From the NCBI RefSeq assembly GCF_040807025.1, contig NC_090946.1:80226641-80290640 (forward strand): a stretch of 64,000 nt of DNA, read 5' to 3'. Shown piece by piece: positions 25,345 to 38,249 of this stretch. The DNA comes from Struthio camelus. Lineage: Eukaryota; Chordata; Aves; Struthioniformes; Struthionidae. The translations under genes and the position numbers were made by a program. Below the pieces are notes generated by a model. The model did not search any database and had not been told where the DNA came from. It saw only the letters and a list, made by a program, of their open reading frames with translations. How positions within the stretch are numbered: the first letter of the stretch is position 1; every line of letters starts with the position of its first letter.

Positions 25345-27507
25345 GTAATGTATCCACTTCCCCATTACTAGCGAAGAAAGCGCATCCCAAGATGATGCCC
25401 TTCAGATGTTTCCAGAATCCACCAAGACCGTTATCTTTTGTGGCTGATGTTTTTCTGTTGGTGCTGAATGGCAGTGGTAAATGCCAAAGGCAGGACTAAG
25501 CAGGCAAAGGGAGCCAGCCGGTGTTGCTAATAGGAGTCTGAACCCACATCTTGCGCACTGTACCAGAACCGAACAACTAGCTGCTGCTGTTCACTGCTCA
25601 GATACACTGGGAGCCACTTCTAGCCAGGAAGAAGGATAGAAGGTCAGGCCATTAGCCCTTAAGATCCTTGAGGAAAACACACACAGCAAAGTAGCTTGCA
25701 GGTGGGCAATAAGCAGTAACACTGAGCAGACTAGTGAAACCTGAGTAGTGAAATCCTCGAATTTCTAGGCAGGAGTGAAAGGTTTTCTCTTAGGAGCAGC
25801 CTGAAAGTTGAGCTCCACCAGCTGGATACAGATGTTGTAATTGCAGCTGAGTGTTTGGGCTTATGGGGTTTATTCTGCTGTGGATCATTTACCCACTGCT
25901 GCTTGCTGCCATCTAGAAACATTAATGCAGCTGTTTTGAGTGTGAAGCAGCGCTGTGTACTGTGTCAAATAAGATCACAGTTTCAGCGGCTTGCAAGCGT
26001 TGGTAGGGATTCTCGGTGTTGGTAGGGATTCTCGGTGTTAGAAGACCTTGCGGATCGTGATGATGACTCCACAGTGTTAAGGTCACTTCCCTGCTTTAAC
26101 CTGGACATCGAGTTGGTATAAGACATCCATATATGGAGAATCTGAAAATAGTAGCTACAACTTGAATCTTTGCAGTGGGAAGTGAGGGTAAATTGTGATC
26201 ACAGTTCTCTTCTCTTCCTTCTTGAAAAATATCTTAGTATTGGTGGTATTTTGGAAGCTCTAATACAGCTTCAGATCTCCTGCAGTGCTTGAAATCAGTC
26301 TGTATGTAATTACCAGTTGGTACAGGACATCTCTGTCAGCCCCAAGGCTGAATAAAGTGCAGCCTTTCTGAGAGAAGATAAATAAGAGACCAAGTGAAGT
26401 TGCCCAGTGGTGAGATGACCCTTCAGGTGTATGACCAGTGAAAATTTACCATTTTCACACTTCTGCTCCCATTCCTTAGGCATTCACTAAAGTGAATCTA
26501 ACGCTGATCCAACAGTAATCTAAATATAACTTGACACAGGCATGTCTATATAAACAGAGTGCTTCTCCTCTTCATAAACAATGTTAGTGTAGTTCCGTCT
26601 GAAACTTCAGAAAATATGCTACTAATGCCCTGTAACTTCTGGATTTCCACTTCTTAAATGTTAGCAAACTCATACTAGATTTCTGAAGGTGCTTACACCT
26701 GAGCAGTGCATGACAACGTGTGCAAGTATTCTAGGTTGTAGAATAATATATGTATAGCATGTGAGTTTATGTATTGGAACCCTTTGACAATATTTGACGA
26801 GAGTTAAAAGTTCTGCGTGCTTTCCTTTTTAAGACCAAATCACATTTCTTAAAACATGCAGACTTTTTTGAAAGTGCTTCTTTTCAAAAAGCTGTAGCTC
26901 CAAACTTGTTTTTTGCTAATCAAGATGGCAGAAGTTAAGCTTAATATTTTTATTTGTAAAATGCTCTTTGGGAACTCCAGTTCTAGATGCTCTAGTGCTG
27001 GAATTAGACAGTTGTACCAGTCCGTTGCAGGTGCTTTATATTGTAGCTACTTTTTTATTCAAGGTAACTAGAAGAACAGGTAAACGACCTTTTGTTAATG
27101 ACAGTTGAAGAAGGTGGGACACTCCAGATATTCCACCACAATACGGAGCTCCAAAATGATTGGGCTAGAGATTTTCCTCTTGGTCTGGTAACAAAACAGG
27201 TGATTTGGTTGCATAAAGCAGCAAAAGCACCAAGGAAGCAGAAGTGAGCCACCTGCTCCTGAGGAAAGAGGATGGGAAGGTGTTTGGAGTAGTGAACAAA
27301 GAAACCGTCACCTCTTGTTTGACTCCTTCCATGGTCAGAGAAACAGGGTTTACATGCATTGTTTCTTAATAAATTGGAAATGCTTAGGCCGACGCTCTCT
27401 TTTCCTAACAGACGCAACCTTCAGACCCTGCAGAACTGCCTGTTTGGATCAGAGAAGTTAATGCTACGTTTTCTGCTGTATCTCAGAAAGATTTCCTTTT
27501 TTTCTAG
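25345..27507 (+). other. DDHD1: DDHD1 intron, 2.2 kb
   Basis: No exon was recognised inside. It holds a 19-bp tandem duplication at 25999-26036. The acceptor is CCTTTTTTTCTAG. Confidence 0.9.
25999..26036. repeat. 19-bp perfect tandem duplication
   Basis: The unit GTTGGTAGGGATTCTCGGT occurs twice, head to tail and without mismatch. Confidence 0.9.
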
Positions 27508-27583
27508 GTTGAGAGAGATAGAAGAGAGGTTACATGGATTAAAGGCATCCACCGTAGCAAAAACGCCTGTCTTAAAATTTAAG
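27508..27583 (+). CDS. DDHD1: DDHD1 coding exon (short linker)
   Basis: The exon is 76 bp. It starts with the G that completes the split arginine codon and encodes LREIEERLHGLKAS followed by a short variable stretch and LKFK. It ends in phase 0 before GTATGC. The segment links the lipase core to the DDHD domain and is probably helical and charged. Confidence 0.94.
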
Positions 27584-30500
27584 GTATGCCTGTCTGAGAG
27601 GTTTTTACCATATGTTCTACTTGCTTTAAAAATACACCTGCAGTATGAGGTATTCTAATTACATGTTCTTCTATTTCCCTAGAGATAATGTTGAAAGAAT
27701 AATTTTAATTTATTGATTGTACTGCGTGTGTGTATGTGTAAACACGTTACTGTATTCATGTGTTCTTATTACAAAGATATGTTTATAAGTAAATATATAA
27801 ACATGTATATAAATCATTGTAATATATTACACACATACACCCACACACCCATGTGTGATTGTAAAGTCATTTGATAAATTTCACTAATCATGCATGTTAA
27901 ACAATTTCACTCCTACTTTGTCTACTAATCCATTTTTCTTGGGAACTGCTTCTAACATGTCACACCTTTGAGCAGCTTCAAATCTGACTGAACTTCCTCC
28001 AGCAGTGGATTTTTCCTTCCAAATTACTCTGGTCTGAGAGTTAGGACAAGCTACTTTTAGTCCCATGAAGCAGATTGATTGCTAGTTGACTATATAAATT
28101 GCTAGAAATTCATAGCATTGGGAAATATAATTTTCTAGCTTCTTGGTGGGATGTGCAACACTTTCTAGTTGCTCTAGTGTGTCCTGAAATATTAAATGAT
28201 AAAAATGTGACATGATAGATGAGAAAAAATAGGTTATTTTTTTCTTAACTTGCGATCTTTCTATCCTTCTGAATTCAGAAGGACTCCTAGAAGCCAAGGT
28301 CAATCATAAGCCATAATGAAGAGAAAACTAACCATAGTTCAATTTGTCATAGCCTTCTCCTTTTCATCACTGCTTAAAAGCATATATTGTGCTATTATCT
28401 CTGCCGTCAAGGAAGATGGAGTCAGACTGATACTTCTGCAGCTCTGTGCAGAGATTATTCTTCACCCAGTTGTGTTCAAACTGCAGGTTTAAAAAAAAAA
28501 AACCTTTTAGAGTGAGCAGGAAGGGAGGGGAAAAGAAGGGAGGAAAGGAAGAGGACTGTATCAACCCAAATTACTGCTAAGTAATTTCCTGTTGCTGCAC
28601 ATCTTTTTTCTTTCCCTTTCTGATAGAAAGACATTTCATTTATATGAAGTTTTATGCTAGGGACTCTCATTGCTTGAGTACTGTGCCTGCTCAAGGGGAA
28701 GAGAGGCTTTCTGTGAATGTGGTAGCAAGGTGCTTCTCCCAAAGGAAGATTTCAACAGGATGTTACTGAGAGATGATTTCTCCTCAGCAAGCCAGTCCAG
28801 CTTACAAGGGGTGAGGGGAGCTAGTTGAGAGAGAAGTAACTGCTTTGTAGGTACCAGCATCTTGGCTCTTCACGGCAGACCAGGACTCCAGTTTGATCAC
28901 AAGCTGCTATTCACAACAAGTGTTTGATCCACAAATTACTTTGGTCTGTATGCAGGAGACTGGAGTATTTGGTTCACCGATCTCTCTGCTCTGTGCTACG
29001 CCACCAAACGGATGTGTACAGCTGTAATAAAAGGGGCTGGTTACTGTCAATATGTTGCCTCTTTTATGGACTGTACATATTCAGCTTCCCAGGATGAGAG
29101 AAAATCACTAGTCTACATTAAACAGGATTGAATTTGCTTGATGTTAAGCAAGAACAGACATAGCTTTTGGCAAGATAAGCGCCAGAATAAGTGCGCTGGC
29201 TGGTGCTTAGTAGGAGAAGTGATCTGTGGAACTGAATCAGCCTTTTGGGAGAAAAAAAATGAAGATTTGGAGTGTCTTGTACTCATAATGTATCAGAAAG
29301 ATCACCAAAATGAGAACTTGAGGGTTAGGTATCTTTATGGCTCGCTCTCCCCTGCTCCTCCTCCGATGACACAGCTGCTAAATCATTAGGAGCTGCGTGG
29401 GTTAAAAGCAAAGCCAACACCCCAGTCCCCACTACGAATGTAGCGCTTAGAAGTGCAGCCTTCTCCTCACCAGCTGTGTAAGAGGAATAGGAATTAAAGA
29501 CTAAAGAAGGTGAAGAGCATGAAAACATGGGGAAGGGTGTGATACCAACCTCTTTGTGACTCTGTGGTTCCTGAAAATAGCAGTGTGGTAGGATGATTTT
29601 CCCTTCGTGGTAGGGAAGGGCAGGGCAGGGTCTACCTCACTTGCTCCCTGGTACTGAGGTGGAAATTAGTTTAAATCTAGACTTGTTAATGTGCTGCCTT
29701 AAAGTACTTTAGGATTCCTTGGTGCTTTTTTTGTAACCATAGGTGAATTAACGCTTCTGGAAGGAAGCTCCAGCTTATAACTGATCTTGTGTTTTCTATG
29801 TAGCAGTATCTGACAGGGATGTCATTGTTGATAACAAATGTCAAGATTTGTAAGATACTAGCGATTCACCCGCATGTACAAGAATTATGACAGCTTAGTG
29901 GGATGCTGATGTGCAGCCTTATCTGAAAGGAGGAAACCGTTAAACTGAATACAGCAATGTGCCATAGTAGTTCAATGCACAACTGCCTGGTTAAATTCCC
30001 CGTGTAATACTGATGTAAGTCTCCTCGCTTCCCTTAGAGTGCTAGGGTTGCAGAATGTTCCTGGGTGTAGAAGCTCATGTAGAAGCTGCCACAGAGAAGG
30101 CTGCATTTCCTCACTCCGGGAGGATGTTTGGGATCCTCCAGGCTGAAAGGCAGCATAGACACATAAACTGTAGTCACCCTCTGTCTTCCATTTTAACATT
30201 ACTGCTAAACATGTCTATTTACTCCCCACGCTTGCCTATGCGCGAAAGAGGTGCATTGTCCCACTTCTGTCCTCTCATTCAACTATTTTTTTGGTTCTAG
30301 AAGAACTGCAGAGTCTTGAGTTGAATAGATGGCTGTTTGGTTCAGCTTCCACTTAAAATACCAATGAATTCATTATGTCTTTTGTTTATGGAACGTAACC
30401 AGGAGAAAAGTGCTATCCTGAAAGGTCATGTTCTGCAAATTTGCTTCTCTGTTGTTAAACTTTTACAGAAGTAAATGTGAGATTCCCCACTCCTGCTTCA

Positions 30501-32591
30501 AGGAGAAACAACAAAATTAATAAACATATTTCAAAAAGATTTTAGTCCTCTATTCCCAGTAGGTTTCATTGCACAGCAGTCTTCTGTTCAGCCACTTTGC
30601 AATAATGCTAAGAGTCTAATGGCTGCAATTTAAAGGATTATTTTTGGACGGCTTACTCTCAATTCTTAATATACACTGCTTTGATACCAGTCTATTGCCA
30701 CCCCTTACAGTATCCTCCTGTTGGTATACTTTGCCTTCGTAAGCATATCCAGAGCTGGAAGACGATGCTGAAAGGGTAGTGCACGTACGAAAATAAGTAA
30801 CAAAGAACACTGCACTGAAAAGAAAGCATCTGTCTGTGGACGTTGTTAATCTTGTGTTTATCAGTAGGCATAAGGGAACAAAAGCCATGCACCTTGTAAC
30901 CATTGAATCTTTTTACCTTTTGAGCTTTCTGCCTAGTCTGCGCTTGCCTAAAGTGAATTCATGAAAATATCTTTTAAGTATCTGTTAGCAAGTGTAAGCT
31001 GGTAGTCACAGTACCTGCTGCCTTCTTTCTGAAGTAGAAAGACCGTAACTGTGTGCTCCAAACACTGGATACAGGCATATCAGATGGACAGGGTGAAAGG
31101 TTACTTATTCAGTGTAAAGGATTACACTGTGAATGTCTGTTTCTATTGTATTTGAAGATGAGGAAGCTTTTTGTCCAAACTGCAGAAACGTAAGGATCTA
31201 TGTAAAGCTTAATTATGAGAAAGAAGAGCTTCTTTCAACTAGACCAGAGGAACAATACAGATGACAAAGAGCAGTGCTTTGTTGCATGCGACGTTGAATG
31301 GCTTTGCTGAAGATCTAGGGTTTTTTTTCATTGAAATGGGACTTGAACATTCTTTTGGAAGAAAGAAGTGGGGTACGGATGCCAAGTAAGAGGAGGAAGA
31401 ATGTTTTGTGCAGTGCTGGAATCTGATAGATGAAATGGACCTTTATTTCCACGCCCTTGCTTCATGTGCTGACATATAGCAGAGGCACTTGGGAATCCAA
31501 GCATTCTTCATGTGCAATTAGCAAGAATGCAGAATTTCTCTTGTCGATTAAGTAGTAGCGCACTAATAGTTGCTCAGTTGTAGTGCCCTGCAAACTGGGC
31601 TCTGCTATTGGGAAAGCTACAGCGAAGTTCTGATAACAATAAAATTTAATTTTTCATATAAGAAAATATTCTAAAGGTTAAAAAGTAACTTTGACTTATG
31701 AAAATATTTTTGACTACAGAGTTCTACATTTGATGTTTCTAGGAGACGATGTCTGAGGATTGGTAATGGGATACGAAGCCATTCACCTCTAGGTCACTGT
31801 TGAATCCCGGCCCAGGTTGGTAGTGACCAAAAGTCGTTACCACTGATGCATGTTCAGTGACCTTTGTCAGATGGGTTAGTGGTTGCAGTCCAGGTTTACT
31901 CACCTTGCCTCTCAGTGTCAGAGGCAGTCCTTTTAGATCAAAGTCACGGTAACTTTGGGCAACGTGAGGGTAGTCTGCAGAATCGCTGAGTGTGCTGTAC
32001 CTGTTCATGGATAGTGATTGCTGATGTCTGATGTGTTGGCACTTTTGACAAGCACCATTCTATTCACTTAACACTAGATGTTTTCAAGAGGTTGTACATA
32101 ACACCAGCCTGTTTGTGTGTGTAACTACTATAAATATTCTGTAGGTTGTCTTTAATACTCAGTGTAGCTTGCGTTTCTATTTCCTCGATGGTGTATTTAG
32201 CAGAATGAGCTATAGTTGGCTAGGGAAAGATTAGTGTTTCATGAGAAATCAGACTTATCTTGTGAAACTCACCACGTTTCCTTAGCGTCCTCCAAATTCC
32301 TTTCACTCCAGCCCTTCCAACGTTGGTAGACCTCTTTCAGTGCAAATATCCAACTTGTTTCTCGGTTTTCCAACTACGTAGCAGCACAATGTTTAACACT
32401 CTTCTCACAGCAAAAGGAAGTGGGAAACTTAACCTGTTATGCTATAGTATGTATGTGACAGCAGTCGTCCCTATTTTGACTCACTAATACCATGCAAGTC
32501 CCTCAGTTGAAACACAGAGAAATAATCAAGTCCAGCCATGTTAGAAAGCATTATTTTCTTCCTTATTAACATCGATGAAATCTTTCCTTAG
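27584..32591 (+). other. DDHD1: DDHD1 intron, 5.0 kb
   Basis: No exon was recognised. It holds an AT/GT-rich low-complexity segment at 27722-27852 and A-rich sequence around 28491-28502. The acceptor is TTTCCTTAG. Confidence 0.88.
27722..27852. repeat. AT/GT low-complexity segment with inverted ends
   Basis: A TGTGTGTATGTGT stretch at the left end is matched by ACACACATACACC at the right end. Between them is AT-rich sequence with repeated ATATAAA-like words, so the block can fold back on itself. Confidence 0.6.
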
Positions 32592-32741
32592 GTTGAGAAT
32601 TTCTTCTGTATGGGATCTCCATTAGCAGTGTTTTTGGCATTGCGTGGCATCCGTCCGGGAAACAGCGGTAGTCAAGATCATATTCTGCCCAAAACGATTT
32701 GTAACCGCTTACTAAATATTTTTCATCCAACAGATCCAGTG
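32592..32741 (+). CDS. DDHD1: DDHD1 exon, start of the DDHD domain
   Basis: Exactly 50 codons, phase 0 at both ends. It encodes VENFFCMGSPLAVFLALRGI, then LNIFHPTDPV. The aspartate of HPTDPV (residue 232 of the visible protein) is the first of the four conserved DDHD residues. The donor is the consensus GTGAGT. Confidence 0.97.
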
Positions 32742-34160
32742 GTGAGTTCTAATTGCAGTTGCAAGCTTTTACCTTGAGTATTTTTAAACATCAGCTGTGT
32801 GATAATATGTGTGATCATCAAAGCATGAGGATCAACACACGCATGTTCCAGTACATGGTTATTTGTTAGTTATTGTAGAATTTCTTGGGTTTTATAACTG
32901 TAGAATAACAATTTCTACAAATCAGTGCCTTATATATTCTACACTTTGCTTCTCTTTTCATATTAATAAGCATAAGATTCAATATTACTCTACTTTTTTT
33001 TTTTTTTTTTTTTTTTTTTGCAAAGACAGATGAAATAACCCTTCTCAGTCAATAATTCTCCTCGGTCAGGTTCCAACTTCTGTTTAACTTACTGACTTCT
33101 ATAAAACAGTTTCTATCCAAAGATGCTGTTAAAAAACTTTACAAGCAGTTTACAAGCTACTGTAGAAAAACAAAGACACTGTTGTTTTCCCCAGGAGTTC
33201 TGAGTAGCAGATTGTTAGAGGGTGAGATGGTACTTAGGAGGGAAGTACTGGTTATAGCTTTGCCCTGTCCTTGCACTCTTTCATAGGCAGCTTTTATTGG
33301 CTGTTCTCAGAGACAGGATGGTCGGCATTTGACAGCTTCTTTGGTGGAACCTTGATTTGAAAGTTTCGCATTTATTATAGAACAGTAATTTGGGGGGTGC
33401 TCATTTTTAAACTCCGCCTAAGCCTGAATATCTTTCGACTCCTATCAAAACATGCTGGTTCTGCTCATCTCAAGATTTTGTTCAGCTCCAGCTACTTCCA
33501 AGATGGAACACATGGCAAATTTTCCTTGAAAGCCTAGGGTGGTTGATCAGGTTACAGTCAGCTGGCCCGTTCTGCAAGTTGTAACTTTACTCTTTCCTAC
33601 GTAAAGAAGTGCAGAATGCTTTCCTATATCTTAGTAAACAAAGGAAAACAAAGAATCAATTAAAAATCAATAAAGAATCAATCAAGTGTGGTTTTTTTCC
33701 TAAACACACAGATGCCTTGCCAATTCATGGTTTGCATAGTGCTCAGTGCAGATTCATCAAGGAAACTGTTTACGTACCCAGTTCCTCGCTGTCAACATGT
33801 TGAGACGTGCAGTATGTGTTTAGCTGTATATAAAGCTTGGTCTTTCAATGCATTCTAACAAACATCTGTTAACAGTAGTTTTTGTGATGCTAACAGCACT
33901 GTGTAGTAAAAGCGTTGCAGAGGGATGTGCAGATGTGTGTGTACAAACAGCTGGGAAGCTAGTATATCTCTTAGGCTGTGAAAATAAACATGAACCAGAA
34001 CATAACACCAGTGTTCTGTCACTTTCTAGGCTTCACTCTTATTACAGAGATTTTGTTATTACAGAGATCTGAGGTTGAAGAGCACTCTATATTGGGAAAG
34101 GAATGTGACTTTCAGTTGTTATTGATACTCAAGATTTTCTTTTCTGAATTACTCTTGCAG
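32742..34160 (+). other. DDHD1: DDHD1 intron, 1.4 kb
   Basis: It contains a 26-nt poly-T run and no recognised exon. The reading frame of the following exon happens to be open upstream for about 180 bp, but the acceptor ACTCTTGCAG and the family sequence fix the exon start. Confidence 0.9.
32994..33019. repeat. poly-T tract, 26 nt
   Basis: An uninterrupted run of 26 T inside the intron. Confidence 0.9.
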
Positions 34161-34413
34161 GCCTATAGACTAGAACCTTTAATTCTGAAACATTACAGCA
34201 ACATTTCGCCTGTACAGATCCACTGGTACAACACTGCAAATCCTCTACCTTATGAGCATATGAAGCCAAGTTTTCTCAACCCAACAAAAGAACCTACCTC
34301 AGTTACCGATAGCGAAAGTGTTTCAACTATACCAAGCCCAACTACTTCACCAGTCTTGGTTCGGCGCCATTATGGGGAGTCCATAACAAACATAGGCAAA
34401 GCCAGTATATTAG
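34161..34413 (+). CDS. DDHD1: DDHD1 exon, DDHD domain
   Basis: It encodes AYRLEPLILKHYSNISPVQI, then HWYNTANPLPYEHMKPSFLN, a Ser/Thr/Pro-rich loop and RRHYGESITNIGKASIL. It ends with one G of a split glycine codon before GTAATT. The S/T/P-rich part is the variable, probably disordered insert within the DDHD domain of this family. Confidence 0.97.
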
Positions 34414-35721
34414 GTAATTGCTCTTTATGTCATTTTTTAGGTAGTTACTCTTTGGAGAGCATCACTGTTCTCATGTGTGGCATTTAAGGTGTAACAGTAA
34501 GTAAGCTGTTCCTGGCTCTTTTCAGTATTTGTACAGTGTGGGTGTATTGCTTGTTTTAGACCAAATTAACATTTACTCTGAAGAAAGGACAGTTTACATA
34601 CGCTTCAGACAAGACTTGCAGAGTCTACTACTCTTTGCAGAGAGAGGATGTAGGTCAGGGAGTTTATGCCATTGCTGCCTTATTGTTGTCTTCCTTATTG
34701 AAATAACATCCTGGTGATTTAATAGTTTCCACTTTACCTCATGTGAAAATTTTTTAAAGCTTGTTTTGTGACGTTTTCTGAATTTGACAAATAGGAGAAA
34801 AATCAGTCCCTAAAGTAAGTATTACAGTTCTCTCTCACTCATAGTTTTACATGAGGGAATTCAGGCTGTTTTAATATGAAGTCTGTTCCTTTTTGGTATT
34901 CTGATTCAAAATAAGCTTTAGTTTAACAGAGCTTAAATTCACTTTCACTGGTGCTCATAGCTGAGCGTGTCCTTGCAGATTTTGTTGAGTCAAGCCTTTT
35001 CTTTAGCTCTCTACATGGGATTTGGAAGAAGGCTAATGTGACCTGGTACCGGGATTCTTCCCAATCAGATGATTAAAGTGTATACAACCAGTTTAATCCT
35101 TCAGTAGAAACTTGCAATATTTCAAAGCAGGGTTCTATCATGCTGCACTGCTTTTTCCTGTGTTACTTTAGTAATTTTAGTGTGATGTCCATGAGGTGGC
35201 AGCAAAGTCAGGAGAAAACATCACAGATCTATTCTTAAAACTTTTTTTCATCCCTGTTCCTAAATTCATCCTTTCCAAGGGGGATATAGCAATTCTAAAT
35301 CTCTGTAACTGTTATGCCAACATAAGGACCCTTAATGAGAACCTGAAGTGTCCTGATGGGATTTTTATACTCAGAAGATACTAATGTTGTTATAAAACAT
35401 TTTATCTTTTTTCGTAAGTAGTCTAAGACTAGTTACCATATATCCTTTAAAGAACTAGATTTCTTGGAGCAAAAGTATCCTCATTTATTTGTGTTTCCCT
35501 AACTAGAGTTTCCAAATTATAACCTTCGCTTGTACGCTAGATTGGTCTCACGATTAAAAAGAATGCACTGAAGTTAGATAAGCTGCTCCCACCCTAGAAA
35601 AGCATGAATAGTGTTTTTCTTTGTCTGTCACTCAGCTCTAATTGATGGGTGTAGCAGTGACTTTAATTTGTGGTTTGATTTAGCTGCCCTTGTGCTTGTT
35701 TTTTCTTTGCGCTGAATGCAG
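34414..35721 (+). other. DDHD1: DDHD1 intron, 1.3 kb
   Basis: Nothing else was recognised. The acceptor is GAATGCAG, and a weak pyrimidine tract lies at 35697-35710. Confidence 0.9.
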
Positions 35722-35904
35722 GAGCTGCGAGTATTGGCAAGGGCCTTGGAGGGATGCTTTTTTCGAGATTTGGTCGATCTAGTACAAGCACCTCACAGAT
35801 GCCTGAGACGGGGAAAGATGGAGCAGAAGGAGATGACAGGAAAGCCACAACGGTTGGAACACCGCCTTTCCCACACAGCAGCTCTGGCTTTCTCGATCCC
35901 ACAT
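35722..35904 (+). CDS. DDHD1: DDHD1 exon, glycine/serine-rich part of the DDHD domain
   Basis: It completes the split glycine (G|GA) and encodes AASIGKGLGGMLFSRFGRSS, then a variable acidic/Lys/Ser stretch and VGTPPFPHSSSGFLD. It ends with a single T before GTTAGT, a less usual donor. In the long human isoform an extra 28-29 residue exon follows this point. The frame here joins directly to the last exon to give ...DPTLELEHR. Confidence 0.95.
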
Positions 35905-36165
35905 GTTAGTGACCTGTCCTGCACCTTACCAACCCTCTCTGCCTTCTAGCTTCTCTGTGGAAGCCAGATCTTTAGTGGGCTGCCTATGTATGTCGGGGGA
36001 GGGTGGGAGTAGTACACGAGCCATTTGCCCCTCTTTAATTTTCTTGGGTTGCTCCAGAATGATAAAAACTGAATCTGTTCCTGCTCTTTGAATCTCTTAG
36101 GTTTTTTCCAAAGACTGACCCTCTTTGTTCTCCTTTTTTTCCATTTTTCTCCTAAAAGAGGTGTA

Positions 36166-36262
36166 TCCGTATATATGTGTCTCTGTCTATATATACATGC
36201 ATATATGTATATATATGTGTGTGTGTACATATATATTTATATACATGCATAAATATATCTGT
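36166..36262. repeat. TA/TG/CATG low-complexity repeat
   Basis: Imperfect TATATG and GTGTGT words alternate, with several CATGCATA words. Confidence 0.85.
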
Positions 36263-36374
36263 GTCCCTATTCTGCAGAGTTTTAGCTGATTAGATCTGTA
36301 TTTCAGTATGTCCTAAATTCTCACTAGGGAAAGCAACATAATTGCCACAGAGAATCCCACTTTACCATTTGTTT

Positions 36375-36392
36375 AAAAAAAAAAAAAAAAAA
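36375..36392. repeat. poly-A tract, 18 nt
   Basis: An uninterrupted run of 18 A. Confidence 0.85.
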
Positions 36393-38067
36393 GTTTAATT
36401 TAAATTTCCCCATACATTTGCAATTTTGAAGCAATCTATGTTTAAAGGCATGCATGACTGGAAACGGGGGTGGTTGTTGCCCTAATCTGAACTGCCCAGA
36501 ATGCAGAGTGCAATTTTAGTTGTTTTTTGGAAAAACGTAGGTACTTCCTTTAGAGAAATTGATGCTTGACTCAGTTTCTAAACTTCTCATTGGCACTGTT
36601 GCAAGGCGGGGTTTTTGCAATCTAAGCAGTCACAAGTAGTAGCGCTGCTGTATCTTGTGATAGCACTCACATGATACGTTGCAGTGCCTTGATCGCTGCT
36701 AATTTCAATAGATATCCTGAGTCATTATTGAGGACGCAGACTTCATTCTAAACTTAAGGAAAATACAGTGGCATGACAGCGAATGCTGTAGAGCTCTTGA
36801 TGAGGTCCTTGCAGTGGGCGGTTGGTGCTTCCAGGCCTTCTACGCAGCTCCCGCATCTCTCTCTCTTTAAAACTTCATCTCTGTGCCATAGAAGGAGAGC
36901 GCGGAGCAGAGGCCAGCGAGGCTGCAAACAGAATGATGCAATCCGTGGCCGAAGTATTTGCTTCTGAGAGGGCGGCCGCATGGCTTGTGGCAGGATTTGG
37001 CTCCCAGCCCAAGCTTCTGTAACGGAACCTCACCAGAGAGAGAGGGAGAGTTGTTGGGAGCCGTGTTTTTGCAGAGCGACTGGTTTTGAACGTGTGCATC
37101 TTAGTGGGAATGACTGTGGTTATCTCCCAGTGTTCAGAGGCTCTGATTCCCTCTCCTTGCTGTGTTTGGAAAGCAGTGAAACACTGCTGTGAAAATATGA
37201 AGGGCTGTCACTCCCTGGGTGCTGCTGTGCCGTGACTGTGGAGGCAGCGCTTGTGTGACGCTCTGTTTATGTATTCTTTGAGCCAAGAGTTAAAATTCCT
37301 TGAAACTGGCTTTGATAAATGGCTGCATTTTTTACTCAATATGGGGTTTTGGCTTTTGCAGCTAAGCAGGCTTTTAGTTTTGTTCTTTTTATTCTCTTGC
37401 TCCGTGTAGAGACTTTCTAACCACTAAAGTGCCTTAACAATAGGTTAGCCGTTGGCCCAGTTAAACACGCAGTGAAAATTGCTTTGAACGCGATATTAAT
37501 CAAAACAGCCATTGAAATGAAGGGACAACTGATGAAATATATTTAGAATAATCTGGAAATTAAAAGAGCTTGTGCTGCGTAGGGACTGCTGATTTTCAGA
37601 AAGGGCTAGTAATTTTGTGCGTAGGTTCATCTCCTTGCATAGCCACTAAAGATACAGGAGGTCTCTCTATTTCAGAAAGTTCAGAGCACCCGTCTTCTAA
37701 AGTCAAAAGTTCCCTTGTGGTGCCCCAGCATCTGCTGGATACTTTCATATAGTTACCGTGAGGAGCATAAATAAATGTATTTATATAGTTACAGTACGGA
37801 AAACAGTTGCTTAAAAAAACATCAGCTTCTTCCAAGCTTTAGGGTTTTTCCTCTGAACTAAGAAGCACTCTCAGGTCACGTCTGTGGTAAACATGCATGC
37901 ACGAAATGTATGTACATTTTTTTTAAATGTGGATGAGTGTGGTGTTAAAGGTGAACACAGAGATGTTATGTCCACTTTATATAGAGCGAGTAGAATCAGA
38001 AGCTGACAGAAAAATATGTAGGTGTTTTTCCTTCTGTTAACACTTTCGTTTCTTGTTCAATTTCTAG

Positions 38068-38249
38068 TGGAACTGGAGCACAGGATCGATTTTGAGCTCA
38101 GAGAAGGTCTTGTGGAGAGCAGATACTGGTCTGCAGTCACGTCACACACTGCCTACTGGTCATCTCTGGATATTGCTCTCTTCCTTCTAACCTTCATGTA
38201 CAAACATGACCAAGAAGATCCTGACAAATCCAATTTAGACACTATTTGA
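38068..38249 (+). CDS. DDHD1: DDHD1 last coding exon
   Basis: After the split leucine it encodes ELEHRIDFELREGLVESRYW and SAVTSHTAYWSSLDIALFLL, then TFMYKH and an acidic tail ending in NLDTI before TGA at 38247-38249. It carries three of the four diagnostic DDHD residues: D in HRIDFEL, H in TSHTAYW and D in SSLDIAL. The tail differs slightly from mammals, as expected for this variable end. Confidence 0.97.

Larger units (their letters stand above)
35905..38067 (+). other. DDHD1: DDHD1 intron, 2.2 kb
   Basis: It contains a TA/TG repeat block, a poly-A run and scattered CpGs around 36890-37060, but no identifiable coding exon. I looked for the optional exon of the long isoform and did not find it. 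The acceptor is AATTTCTAG. Confidence 0.88.

Noticed and set aside
25490..25575. Possible second MIR-like segment in the intron after the catalytic exon
   Set aside because: Only one short block (GAGTCTGAACCCACATCTTG) fits; the rest does not align in order.
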